From: JBGPHT01 sp041484525
GTDB taxonomy: Bacteria > Acidobacteriota > Terriglobia > Bryobacterales > Bryobacteraceae
Length of the DNA: 16,451 nt
Direction: 5' to 3'
Assembly (NCBI GenBank): GCA_041484525.1
Contig: JBGPHT010000170.1
Coordinates: 1-16,451, forward strand
The translations under genes were made by a program, and so were the position numbers. Under the pieces are notes generated by a model. That model did not search any database, was not told the origin of the DNA, and saw only the letters and a program-made list of their open reading frames with translations. Positions 1-6,848 of the stretch are shown in pieces (the first letter of the stretch is position 1; every line of letters starts with the position of its first letter).

Positions 1-123
1 CGCCGTTGCTTGCACAATCGATACTTTCCGCGCCTGGATGAAGTGATCGCCGCAGTAGAAGCCGAGTTCGACCAATGGGCCGGTCGCAATGAAACACTAC
101 GCCGATTATGCGCAATTACTTAA
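1..123 (+). CDS. IS630-type transposase, C-terminal end (cut by window edge)
   Basis: The first 40 codons of the window are open and end in TAA at 121-123. The product has the usual closing pattern of IS630-family transposases: a stretch like RYFPRLDEVIAAVEAEFDQW followed by LRRLCAIT at the very C-terminus. The catalytic DDE residues would lie upstream, outside the window, so it cannot be judged whether the transposase is intact. The right end of the insertion sequence should lie in the next few tens of bases (124-179), but its inverted repeat cannot be assigned without the other end. Identification rests on family resemblance of a short piece. Confidence 0.7.
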   Translation, partial: RRCLHNRYFPRLDEVIAAVEAEFDQWAGRNETLRRLCAIT

Positions 124-179
124 GTCGCTGTGTTTAGAATCGGAATCGAGGTGTCGCAACCGCACCCCTGGATTGCGCC

Positions 180-1226
180 GTGAATCAGCAGCGACAGGAA
201 GCATGGATTGAGGCGAAGCGCCGGTGCCGGCTATCCGGCGAAGAGGTCCGGATGGCCAAGGAACTGGGTATGCAACCGAACTCCCTCATCAAGAACATTC
301 CTTCTCCTTCTCAACAGTGGAAGGCTCCGGTTCGAGATTGGGTGAGATCGCTCCACGAGCAGAAGTTCGGTTCCAAGCATCGGGAACCCCGCCCCGCTTC
401 TGAGCCAGCCTCAATGCCGCCGGAGCGTCCTCGCATCATCGAATTTCGGAACCCGGAGCATCCGTGGCCGGATAAACCGGAAATTCCCGAGCGTGTTGTC
501 TACGAGCCGCTGGAGTTTGGCGACGACGAGGACGACGAAGGGGGTGCGTCGTGGTACGGGAATCCCTTCGAGGATCGCTTCGCGCCACCAGCGGACGAGG
601 AGGTCGACGAAGAGAACACGCTGATGCTCCGCTGCCAGTGCCTCTTTCGTTGGGCGGCGCAATCGGTTGCCGTGGCGATGAGCGCGCTGCCGGAGGTCCA
701 GAAGGTGGCTGCGTTCGGCGCCGTCGCGCAGCCCTTAGAGATGGAGGTCCCGCGGTTTAGCAAGTTTCGCCGCCACCGCATAGAGATCCTCCACGAGTGC
801 GCGGACCTGGACCTCGCCGTCTGGACGGCCGATCTCGCGCGGCTCAAGGAACTGAAGCGCGCATTGGGGCGTGGACTGTCATCGCTGCAAGACACGCCGT
901 ATGGAGGCGTGGCGCATCATCAGGTGGATGTGCACCTCTTTGAGGCCGGGACGGCTGCGTACCGCGGACGCCTCTGCATCTTCGGGAAGTGTCCCAAGCC
1001 GGGTAAGCGCGAGTGCCTGGTGCCCGGCTGCGGGGCGCAGCCATTCCTGCAGCAGTCTGAGAAATACCGGTTCAACGCAGCACAGTTCGAAGGCGAGCCC
1101 AAAGTCATTCTGTTCGATAGGGCCGCCGGATTCCTGGTTCGCCCGCCGCGGATTGACGCGAAGCCGGACAGAATTGTGCATCGCGCACCGGGAGACCGGG
1201 AGGAGTGGAACGGGGACCCGTTTTGA
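180..1226 (+). CDS. nucleotidyltransferase-like protein with Cys4 cluster
   Basis: This 348-residue protein starts at GTG 180; an in-frame stop at 135-137 limits extension and no clear Shine-Dalgarno is seen. Residues 1-65 are basic and helical (RLSGEEVRMAKELGM, then QQWKAPVRDWVRSLHEQKFG) and resemble a small stand-alone family I recall from acidobacteria. Residues 70-148 are a Pro/Glu/Asp-rich linker. Residues 150-260 look like a divergent nucleotidyltransferase fold: AAFGAVA at 177-183 in the place of the GS motif, DLDLAV at 209-214 in the place of DxD, and a third acidic residue at D250 in HHQVDVHLF. Residues 266-284 hold Cys266, 271, 279 and 284 in a GKCPKPGK...CLVPGC context, a possible zinc knuckle. 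The GS serine is Ala, so activity is uncertain and the substrate unknown. The next gene overlaps its stop, which suggests co-translation. Confidence 0.65.
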   Translation: MNQQRQEAWIEAKRRCRLSGEEVRMAKELGMQPNSLIKNIPSPSQQWKAPVRDWVRSLHEQKFGSKHREPRPASEPASMPPERPRIIEFRNPEHPWPDKPEIPERVVYEPLEFGDDEDDEGGASWYGNPFEDRFAPPADEEVDEENTLMLRCQCLFRWAAQSVAVAMSALPEVQKVAAFGAVAQPLEMEVPRFSKFRRHRIEILHECADLDLAVWTADLARLKELKRALGRGLSSLQDTPYGGVAHHQVDVHLFEAGTAAYRGRLCIFGKCPKPGKRECLVPGCGAQPFLQQSEKYRFNAAQFEGEPKVILFDRAAGFLVRPPRIDAKPDRIVHRAPGDREEWNGDPF

Positions 1227-1501
1227 TTTGGGCGCCCGAACCAATTACAATCTTCTCTTACGTGAGGAACCGCTACACAGAAAAGCAAGGCCGGTATCTG
1301 GCATTCATCTACTACTACACCAAGCTCCACGGCCGGGCGCCGTCGGAAGCCGAAATGCAGGATTACTTCCGCGTGACTCCGCCGTCGGTGCACCAGATGG
1401 TCCTGATGCTGGAGGCCAAGGGCTTCATCGAAAGAACTCCGTGGCAAAGCCGATCGATTCGGCTGTTGATCCCGCGCGAGGAACTGCCGGACCTGGGGTA
1501 G
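1223..1501 (+). CDS. small winged-helix (LexA-DNA-binding-like) protein
   Basis: A 92-residue protein whose core looks like the LexA N-terminal or MarR-like winged helix alone: YTEKQGRYLAFIYYYTKLHG, then SEAEMQDYFRVTPPSVHQMV as helix-turn-helix, then LEAKGFIERTPWQSRSIRLL as recognition helix and wing. There is no LexA peptidase domain, so autocleavage is not expected. The start is uncertain. TTG 1223 overlaps the TGA of the previous gene (TTGA) and has GGGGA about 7 bp upstream, so I prefer it. GTG 1205 (98 aa) and GTG 1262 (79 aa) are alternatives, and the last removes only unconserved residues. It probably binds DNA and is coupled to the nucleotidyltransferase-like gene. Its stop lies 10 bp from the stop of the convergent next gene. 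Confidence 0.7.
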   Translation: MIWAPEPITIFSYVRNRYTEKQGRYLAFIYYYTKLHGRAPSEAEMQDYFRVTPPSVHQMVLMLEAKGFIERTPWQSRSIRLLIPREELPDLG

Positions 1502-1511
1502 CCGGGCAACA

Positions 1512-2330
1512 TCAGGTAGTTTTCCCGAATGAGGGCGCAACCGCCAAACCCTGATACAGTCCCAGCGTGCCGTTGCCTGCATTGGTGAGCAGCACCGGAC
1601 CGGCGTTTACGAACTGGTTGAGATCTTTCACATCGGGGTTGGCTTCCGCAAAGGCTCGAGCGGCTTCGCCCAGTTGTCCACCGGCGTTTTGCAGAATTTG
1701 AAAATCCGTCACCGGGCTCCAGAACGCATTCAGGCCGATGGAGGATCGCACGCTATTCATCTGATCGATCGCATGGTGCGCACCTGCGACGTCACCTTGA
1801 TGAATGGACGCGTAGAAGGCATCCTGCAGATCCGACAGGTTGGCCGCGGCTTCGTCTGTCTTCGAGCCGCCACCTGGCACGCCCGTCGCGTAGGAGAAAT
1901 TCGAGTTGTTCGACCCGGCATAGTAGCCGCCCATGACGGCGACGGCGATCTGCTGCTGGGTGATGGACGCAGCGGTGGCGGCCGCGGGCGTGACAGGGAT
2001 CGAGACGCTGGGCGGCGCCGGAATTGGCGGAGCGGCCGGCGCTGGTTCTGCAGCAGCGGGTTGCGGGCTCGCGACAATGGCACGGAAGGAGTCGGCTCTC
2101 TGGCTAACCGCCAGTCTCGTTGGCACGACAGTCGGCGGTGTCGACGCCGGCGGAGCGTCGGTGGCCGGCTGTCTACCGGCAGGTTCCGCGGGAGCGCTTT
2201 CGAAAATCGCACGGAACGATTCGGTCTTCGGACCGACGACGGACTTCGGTGCAGAGGCGGACCGCGACGCCGGTTTTTCAAGGGCGACCGCGCCGCGCAT
2301 GGGATGGAGCATTCTCATACGAGCCGGCAA
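1512..2330 (-). CDS. hypothetical Pro/Ala-rich protein with two SFRAI repeats
   Basis: A 272-residue protein of unknown function. I place the start at TTG 2330 because GGGGAG lies about 8 bp upstream on the minus strand; ATG codons at residues 5 and 7 are alternatives. There is no signal peptide or clear membrane helix. Residues 1-110 are low-complexity Pro/Ala/Ser sequence with a short motif occurring twice, ESFRAIFES (37-45) and DSFRAIVAS (80-88), each followed by an Ala/Pro/Glu-rich tail. Residues 120-158 are Ala-, Gly- and Asn-rich. Residues 158-272 form the more globular part, beginning with helical TDEAAANLSDLQDAFYAS and containing AGGQLGEAARAFAEANPDV, so this half may be the folded domain. 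The SFRAI pair could be a short docking motif. I do not recognise the family. It is last in a run of three minus-strand genes. Confidence 0.6.
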   Translation of the reverse strand: MPARMRMLHPMRGAVALEKPASRSASAPKSVVGPKTESFRAIFESAPAEPAGRQPATDAPPASTPPTVVPTRLAVSQRADSFRAIVASPQPAAAEPAPAAPPIPAPPSVSIPVTPAAATAASITQQQIAVAVMGGYYAGSNNSNFSYATGVPGGGSKTDEAAANLSDLQDAFYASIHQGDVAGAHHAIDQMNSVRSSIGLNAFWSPVTDFQILQNAGGQLGEAARAFAEANPDVKDLNQFVNAGPVLLTNAGNGTLGLYQGLAVAPSFGKTT

Positions 2331-2436
2331 GGTGCAATCTCCCCACCACTCGTACTACCTTTTGTTTCTTAGCCTGTGCGAGTATTAGTCGCCGTGAAGC
2401 GGCAGGAATTTGTCGCGTCGCCAATTCTTCGGCGGG

Positions 2437-2628
2437 TTAGGGAGGTCCGGTGTTCCGGCCCTCGGATTCGGATTTGCGCCGCGGCTCGCGAGGCGGACGC
2501 CGCGTGGGGCGCTTTTCAGCCCGGCCATGCCGGCCATGGTGCTCTGCCAGCCGCTCCAGGTTACGAATCGCGGTGTCGAGGTGTTCCAACTCCTCGCGAA
2601 GATGCTTCAGAATTCTTGCGAGATCCAT
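2437..2628 (-). CDS. small helical hypothetical protein (63 aa)
   Basis: The protein begins MDLARILKHLREELEHLDTA and continues as a charged, heptad-like helix to about residue 30. A basic Arg/Pro-rich tail (RRPPREPRRKSE) completes it. Proteins with this layout, a start like MDLxxILxxLxEExxxLDxAIxxLExL and a basic tail, are common small hypothetical proteins in acidobacterial genomes; this is recall, not a search. ATG 2628 has only a weak purine stretch upstream. It probably forms a short coiled coil; the basic tail could bind nucleic acid, which is inference. The downstream half is GC-rich and could be open by chance. Confidence 0.5.
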   Translation of the reverse strand: MDLARILKHLREELEHLDTAIRNLERLAEHHGRHGRAEKRPTRRPPREPRRKSESEGRNTGPP

Positions 2629-2724
2629 GCGGCAATTTCTTGAGGATAGTCTTTTTCATTCCAAAAACAAATCAGACTACACCTAGAGCGTGGTCGGAAA
2701 AAAGGAACAAGTCTCAACTCAACC

Positions 2725-3198
2725 CTACACGGCGGGCCGGTGGAGTAAGGAATCCTGCGCCAACTCCGCCGGATCCGCAAAAGTTTGCAGGGAGTCGAGC
2801 GATTCGAGAACGCGCTCCAGGAGACTGTCGGTCTGCGAGACCGTGGTCTTGAGCACATCGATGGAATGCGCCTGAGTAGAGAGGCGTTCGTCCAGGGAGG
2901 CCATGGTTTTCGACAGCAGTTGCTCCATGGCTGCTACGATTTGCGTGGTGGAAGGCACGTCAGCCAGCCGCGCAGCGTGTTCGTCCAAACGCGCTTCAAT
3001 GTGGCCCAAACGGTTGGCGCTGGCGGATTCCTGCGCCGCGAGGCGCTTCTCCAGATCAGCCAAAGACCGCTTCAGGTCGTTGCCTGTTTCCGTATCCAAA
3101 CCGCCGCGGGCCGCGCGACGGGAACTGGTCAAGGCGCCGGCCGCGATCCCCGCGAGAAAGATCGCAACTCGGGGAACATATCTAAATGCGTTTGCCAT
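2725..3198 (-). CDS. membrane-anchored coiled-coil protein
   Basis: The start is put at ATG 3198, giving 157 residues beginning MANAFRYVPRVAIFLAGIAA. A longer reading from TTG 3237 would begin inside a good promoter (TTGCAT, 17 bp, TATAAA), so it is unlikely. Residues 8-23 form one membrane helix. Beyond it lies a long alpha-helical region with repeated heptad-type patterns (LKRSLADLEKRLAAQ, LGHIEARLDEHAARL, MASLDERLSTQAHSIDVL, TDSLLERVLESLDSL), suggesting a homo-oligomeric coiled coil. No catalytic motif is seen. It could be a structural or scaffold protein at the inner membrane. It is divergent from the histidine kinase gene, with shared palindromes between them. Confidence 0.65.
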   Translation of the reverse strand: MANAFRYVPRVAIFLAGIAAGALTSSRRAARGGLDTETGNDLKRSLADLEKRLAAQESASANRLGHIEARLDEHAARLADVPSTTQIVAAMEQLLSKTMASLDERLSTQAHSIDVLKTTVSQTDSLLERVLESLDSLQTFADPAELAQDSLLHRPAV

Positions 3199-3208
3199 GC
3201 GTGATCTG

Positions 3209-3237
3209 TTTATAATACTTCCCGGAAATTCATGCAA
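3209..3237 (-). promoter_or_regulatory. predicted sigma70-type promoter of the coiled-coil gene
   Basis: On the minus strand, TTGCAT (3232-3237) and TATAAA (3209-3214) are separated by exactly 17 bp. The -10 box ends 10 bp from ATG 3198, so the transcript would have almost no leader. On the plus strand the same AT block reads TATAAT (3211-3216), but no -35 at proper spacing is seen. Confidence 0.45.
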
Positions 3238-3256
3238 GTACTACAGTTAGAAAGCA

Positions 3257-3284
3257 ACGTACTAGGTACGTACCGCAATTGCGG
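3257..3284. promoter_or_regulatory. back-to-back palindromes upstream of the histidine kinase
   Basis: ACGTACTAGGTACGT (3257-3271, 6-bp arms around TAG) is followed after one base by CCGCAATTGCGG (3273-3284), a perfect 12-bp palindrome. GGTACGTACC (3265-3274) is a third, overlapping palindrome. They lie in the divergent region between the coiled-coil and kinase genes, 60-90 bp before the chosen kinase start, and are likely operator sites. The bound protein is unknown. Confidence 0.45.
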
Positions 3285-3344
3285 CTTGGCAGCTATCCTG
3301 GCATCCTTACTAGGAAACATCCTTCCTTTCAGGAGACTTCTGGA

Positions 3345-4391
3345 TTGAGCCAGGATTCAGAATCCGGGTTCGCCTTCGGGGATACGGTCGCGATACCATT
3401 GCTGCTGGAATGCGACTCGCGCGGGCAGGTGCTCTGGATGAGCGAGAGGACGCGCATGGTCCTGGGAACGGCGGACAACCTGATGGGCGCACTGGCAGCG
3501 GTTGGCCCTGCTGCATCTGTGTTGGCACTGGGTCCGGGGTTGAGGTTCGACCGGTTGTTAGGTAACGGAGATAGGATGCTGATCAGTGCTCAGACGGCGG
3601 TTTCGGTCGAAGCACGGGTCCGTCACGACGACGTGGAATTGATGAACCTCCAAGGAAACCTGCTCCGCCACTACTTCCGGCTGCAACTTGCCGAGCGGAA
3701 ACTATCGACGCGGGCGCGCCACGGACGGCCGGGATCGGGCGCCGGCGCGCTGCGCCAGATCGAACTCGAGCGGCAGCGGCTGGGCCGCGAGCTGCACACC
3801 GGCGTGGGACAGTTGCTGGCGGCGATTCGTCTACAGCTCGAGATCATCGAGAAGGTCATGCCCAATCCGCCGGAGCCCGCGGTGGCGGCCCTGGGACGGA
3901 TTTCGCTGCTGGCGAGCGACGCATTGGAACAGGTGCGGTCGGTTTCGAAACGGCTGCATCCGCCCGAGTGGCAGCGGCTGACGCTCGAGGCCGCGCTCCA
4001 GCAGCTATGGGATATGAGCGGCATTCCCCAGCGATTTCAAACTTCGCTGCGTATCGAGCCGCTGCCGCGCGAACCCGAATTCGAAATCAAGGTGCTGCTT
4101 TACCGCTCCGCGCAGGAGGCGCTTTCGAACGTGGCGCGCCATTCCCGGGCCACGCGGATTGAGATGTCTCTCGAACCGCGCGACGGCCGCGTGATCCTCA
4201 CCATCCGCGACAACGGCGTGGGGTTCGACGTGACGGCGATGCTGGCGGGGCCCGCCAGTGTGGCTTCGGGCATCGGTCTGCGGTCGGTGCGGGAGCAGAC
4301 GGCGGCGATGGGCGGAAAGGTGGATATTGCAAGCGGACCGGAAGGCACTACACTAGAGATCTCGGCGCCATTGAATTCCCCGGCATCCTAG
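3345..4391 (+). CDS. sensor histidine kinase, NarL/DegS type
   Basis: The start is TTG 3345 (348 aa), chosen because AGGAG lies 9 bp upstream; a longer TTG start at 3279 begins inside a palindrome. There is no membrane helix, so a cytoplasmic sensor is expected. Residues ~13-110 look like a PAS-type sensor (LLLECDSRGQVLWMSERTRMV). A HisKA_3 dimerisation helix follows, with ERQRLGRELHTGVGQ at ~142-156 and phospho-acceptor His151. The HATPase domain shows the N box (AQEALSNVARHS, ~257-268), G1 (DNGVGF, ~289-294) and G2 (GIGLRSVREQ, ~309-318). The residue after the His is Thr, where Asp is usual in this family. The kinase should phosphorylate Asp58 of the response regulator encoded 25 bp downstream. 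The signal is not evident. Confidence 0.9.
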   Translation: MSQDSESGFAFGDTVAIPLLLECDSRGQVLWMSERTRMVLGTADNLMGALAAVGPAASVLALGPGLRFDRLLGNGDRMLISAQTAVSVEARVRHDDVELMNLQGNLLRHYFRLQLAERKLSTRARHGRPGSGAGALRQIELERQRLGRELHTGVGQLLAAIRLQLEIIEKVMPNPPEPAVAALGRISLLASDALEQVRSVSKRLHPPEWQRLTLEAALQQLWDMSGIPQRFQTSLRIEPLPREPEFEIKVLLYRSAQEALSNVARHSRATRIEMSLEPRDGRVILTIRDNGVGFDVTAMLAGPASVASGIGLRSVREQTAAMGGKVDIASGPEGTTLEISAPLNSPAS

Positions 4392-4416
4392 CGGCCCCGG
4401 CGTTTGAAGGAGAGAC

Positions 4417-5079
4417 ATGCAAGAACAGCAGGACACCACGGTCGTACTGGCAGACGATCACGCTATCGTGCGGGAGGGAATTGCAGCCTTGTGCGTCACC
4501 AACGGCATGCGCATCCTGGGACAGTGCGCGGATGGCGCTTCGGCTGTGGAGATGATCGTCTCCCTGCAGCCGGACCTGGCGATTCTCGACCTGCACATGC
4601 CGGCCATGACGGGCGTCGAAGTGGTTCGCAAGCTTCGCGCCTATGGCTGCAAGGCCAAGCTGCTGATCCTCTCCATCAGCCGTGAAGAAGGAACCGTGAT
4701 GGAGGCGCTGCGCGCGGGTGCCGATGCCTACCTATTAAAGGATGGGCCGTCGCGCCACCTGCTGGACGCCATCAGTTTCGTGCGCGATGGCGGAGTTTAC
4801 GTTTCACCGCTGCTGCGCGGCGCTGGTCTGTTCACGCGCTCCGAGAAGAAAGCGCCCGACGATCCGCTGGGCTCGCTCAGCCCGCGCGAGATGGAAGTCT
4901 TCTCGCACCTGGTGAATGGCCTGCGCGCCAAGGATATCGCCGACCTGCTCGATATCAGCCCGAAGACTGTGGATACCTATCGCGCCAGCTTAATGCGTAA
5001 GTTGAATGTCCACGACCTGGTGGGGCTCGTCAAATTCGCGATCGAACGCAATCTTACGAGCACTTCCGTTCAGCGTTGA
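4417..5079 (+). CDS. LuxR/NarL-family response regulator
   Basis: A 220-residue protein with an excellent ribosome-binding site (AAGGAG, 4407-4412). The receiver domain fills residues ~7-125: acidic pair Asp13-Asp14, phospho-acceptor Asp58 (LAILDLHMP), Ser86 in the Thr/Ser position and Lys108 (YLLKDG). A short linker (ARSEKKAPDD-like) leads to a LuxR-type helix-turn-helix, LSPREMEVFSHLVNGLRAKDIADLLDISPKTVDTYRASLMRKL, residues ~150-195 (given as its key stretches LSPREMEV, KDIADLLDISPKTVDTY and LMRKLNV). All key residues are present. Together with the upstream kinase it forms a complete two-component system. The target genes cannot be read from the window, though the palindromes before the kinase are candidates for autoregulation. 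Confidence 0.95.
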   Translation: MQEQQDTTVVLADDHAIVREGIAALCVTNGMRILGQCADGASAVEMIVSLQPDLAILDLHMPAMTGVEVVRKLRAYGCKAKLLILSISREEGTVMEALRAGADAYLLKDGPSRHLLDAISFVRDGGVYVSPLLRGAGLFTRSEKKAPDDPLGSLSPREMEVFSHLVNGLRAKDIADLLDISPKTVDTYRASLMRKLNVHDLVGLVKFAIERNLTSTSVQR

Positions 5080-5260
5080 ACTCGATACAGGCGGCGCGCC
5101 GTGTAGCACTCGCCTTCTGGTACTTCTCAAGGGAACTAATTAGGCCGTCGACCGCTGCCCGGCGTTCGTAGAGGCGTTCCAAAGCCCGGCGGCGGATCGA
5201 ATCCACGTTAAGTAGTCTGCTACGTTCAGAAGATGAGGGGGAGGGTAGTGCAATCATCAT
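5054..5260 (-). CDS. small helical hypothetical protein (68 aa)
   Basis: Starts at ATG 5260 (second ATG at 5257), preceded by AGGAAAAA about 10 bp upstream. The centre, RRRALERLYERRAAVDGLIS followed by SLEKYQKA, is a charged amphipathic helix with a pattern that I recall in short acidobacterial proteins (RALERLYERRxAVDxLIxSLExYQ). The gene overlaps the 3' end of the response regulator by 26 bp in convergent orientation. It is longer than chance ORFs here tend to be, but the N-terminal 20 residues are low-complexity. Function unknown; it could be an accessory or a chance ORF. Confidence 0.45.
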   Translation of the reverse strand: MMIALPSPSSSERSRLLNVDSIRRRALERLYERRAAVDGLISSLEKYQKASATRRAACIEFNAERKCS

Positions 5261-5366
5261 CTCAGATTTTTCCTATTCCACTTAGGAGATTTCCCTACTG
5301 GATAGTCAGAATAATCACAAATCAGCCGGAAAGCAAGCCGTACTTTATTTTTATCGCCATAATATT

Positions 5367-5401
5367 TAGTACGTAATACTACCGACCTTATATCGTGATA
5401 T
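5367..5401. promoter_or_regulatory. two inverted repeats upstream of marR
   Basis: In an AT-rich stretch (5261-5431), TAGTA-CGTAA-TACTA (5367-5381) and ATATC-GT-GATAT (5390-5401) lie 31-65 bp before ATG 5432. MarR proteins usually bind such palindromes in their own promoters, so these are candidate operators. The 8-mer TAGTACGT at 5367-5374 recurs in reverse complement at 3257-3264 before the kinase gene. Confidence 0.4.
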
Positions 5402-5431
5402 GATATTTCTGGCTTTCCAAAGCACCTCCCG

Positions 5432-5875
5432 ATGACAGACGCCGAACCGGTCACGGGCGCCGATTACCGCGCGCTGCACGAATTCCGTCATCAGATTCGC
5501 TATTTTCTTCATGGCAGCGAAGAGGCCGCGCGAGCCGAGGGACTCGAGCCGCAACAACACCAGATGCTGCTCGCCATCCGTGCCATGGAGGAGCCCGGCG
5601 GACCGACGGTCGGCAAGCTGGCGGACCAACTGATAGTGCGGCATCACAGTGCGGTCGGGCTGATCGACCGGCTGGTGGAGCGCGGCATGGTGGAACGGGT
5701 TCGCGTTGACGAGGGAGACCGGCGCCAGGTGCGGGTGCGGCTCACGGGCGCGGGAGAAGAGAAGCTGGAACGCCTGTCGAGCGTACACCGCGCCGAACTG
5801 GCCGGCTCCGGGCCCCTGCTGGTGTACTCGCTGTGGGCTCTGCTGCGCCGTGTGGCCGAGGGGGAATCAAAATAG
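5432..5875 (+). CDS. MarR-family transcriptional regulator
   Basis: A 147-residue winged-helix regulator. The N-terminal helix (RALHEFRHQIRYFLHG) is a dimerisation helix. The helix-turn-helix follows at ~60-80 (GGPTVGKLADQLIVRHHSAV, GLIDRLVERGMVERV), and the wing is RVDEGDRRQVRVRLT, with the DxRR typical of the family. A final helix ends in RRVAEGESK. ATG 5432 has no obvious Shine-Dalgarno. The regulated genes are unclear, as the next genes belong to a transposon; originally it faced the kinase gene convergently. The stop TAG (5873-5875) lies inside the transposon target duplication and the coding sequence is intact. Confidence 0.9.
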   Translation: MTDAEPVTGADYRALHEFRHQIRYFLHGSEEAARAEGLEPQQHQMLLAIRAMEEPGGPTVGKLADQLIVRHHSAVGLIDRLVERGMVERVRVDEGDRRQVRVRLTGAGEEKLERLSSVHRAELAGSGPLLVYSLWALLRRVAEGESK

Positions 5876-5876
5876 C
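5869..5876. repeat. left target site duplication AAAATAGC
   Basis: AAAATAGC matches 8235-8242 exactly. The IS1595 family normally makes 8-bp duplications. The copies include the marR stop codon, so it survives the insertion. Confidence 0.7.
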
Positions 5877-5898
5877 GCAATTATATACTTACCGTACC
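5877..5898 (+). repeat. left terminal inverted repeat
   Basis: GCAATTATATACTT followed by ACCGTACC. It pairs with the right end with 19 of 22 positions identical; all 14 outer bases match. Confidence 0.75.
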
Positions 5899-5936
5899 CG
5901 ATGTGCTAGGCTCGAAGGCGGGCAGCGCCGCCAAAA

Positions 5937-6723
5937 ATGCAAAAGCCGAAAGTCGGCCAATCTTACTTTTTTGTGGACGAATCCGGCGATCCTGTGTTTT
6001 ACGGCCCTAACGGGAAGTGCATCGTAGGACAGCCCGGATGCTCACAAGTTTTGATTTTAGGATACATCGAGACCCAGGACCCGCACGCTATACGGGAATC
6101 GGTTTTGCGGTTGCATCGCGAGGTCACCAGTGACCCGTATCTCAAGAAGTTCGAGTCAATGAAGAAGACCGCGGTCGCGTTCCACGCTAAGGACGATGGG
6201 CCAGTGGTCAGGTATTTGTTCTATAAGCTCATAAGCACGCTAGAGTTCAAGGCCCAGTTTGTTGTTGCGCGAAAAATTGAGCCGATCTTCAGGGCGAACC
6301 ACGGAGGTAAGCAGGACAAATTCTACGATTACCTCGTCACGGTGCTTTTTCAAAACGTCCTACATCGTTTCCAACACCAATCACATCATTTTCTCGAAAC
6401 GCGGTTCTCGGGATAGGCGGAAAAAGCTGGAACACGCAATTTGGCGGGCGAAAAAGAGGTTCGAAAACAACTGCAACTTTGGGATAGACAGCACCACCTT
6501 CACCATAATGCCGGAGACGCCGCTAGGAGAGCCCTGCCTCAGCGTGATTGACTACGTGAACTGGGCAGTCCACCGGGCGTTTACTACTCGCCAGATGGAG
6601 CATTTTGAATCCGTGAGCCAGAAGGTCAGCCTCCTGCATGACATATACGACTCCAACACGCGGTATACCCGCAAGGCCCCATTTGATGTGAGTAAGGCCG
6701 CCCCCCTGGAGCTAGGCTCGTGA
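5937..6723 (+). pseudogene. DUF3800 protein gene, one frameshift
   Basis: The first frame (5937-6416) encodes the N-terminus of a DUF3800 protein: YFFVDESGDPV with the family motif FVDESGD (12-18), FHAKDDGPVVRYLFYKL, and LVTVLFQNVLHR. It then runs to an early stop. The rest lies in the +1 frame: SNTNHIIFSKRGSRDRR, LEHAIWRAKKRFE, CLSVIDYVNWAVHRAFTTRQ and HDIYD, which match the family's closing region and end at TGA 6721-6723. Skipping one T in the run 6368-6370 rejoins the two halves. DUF3800 is a family without settled function, with an acidic N-terminal motif. The gene would make a protein of ~260 aa if intact. ATG 5937 has no good ribosome-binding site. The break could be true decay or a sequencing error. 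Confidence 0.75.
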
Positions 6724-6848
6724 AACGAGCGCACGGCATAAAAAGCCGACTTTCACATCCAGAACAGCGGCCAAGAAATGATTATACCGCCGCCACGAAT
6801 CGACATTCCACGCGGATAATGTTTTGCTGCTCTTGGTAAAAGACACCG

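Noticed and set aside
1674..2372. 232-codon plus-strand frame opposite the Pro/Ala-rich protein.
   Set aside because: Gly/Arg-rich shadow; the minus-strand frame has a Shine-Dalgarno and ordered C-terminal half.
5257..5454. 65-codon minus-strand frame over the marR upstream region.
   Set aside because: AT-rich sequence with palindromes suggests regulatory DNA; no ribosome site or known motif.
5905..5914. GCTAGGCTCG at 5905-5914 and 6711-6720, flanking the DUF3800 gene like a direct repeat.
   Set aside because: The same 10-mer also occurs within the lyase gene (15461-15470), so it is probably chance, and it does not fit the transposon ends.
6734..6748. Small hairpin CGGC-ATAAAAA-GCCG just after the DUF3800 stop.
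   Set aside because: Only 4-bp arms and no T-run, so too weak to call a terminator.
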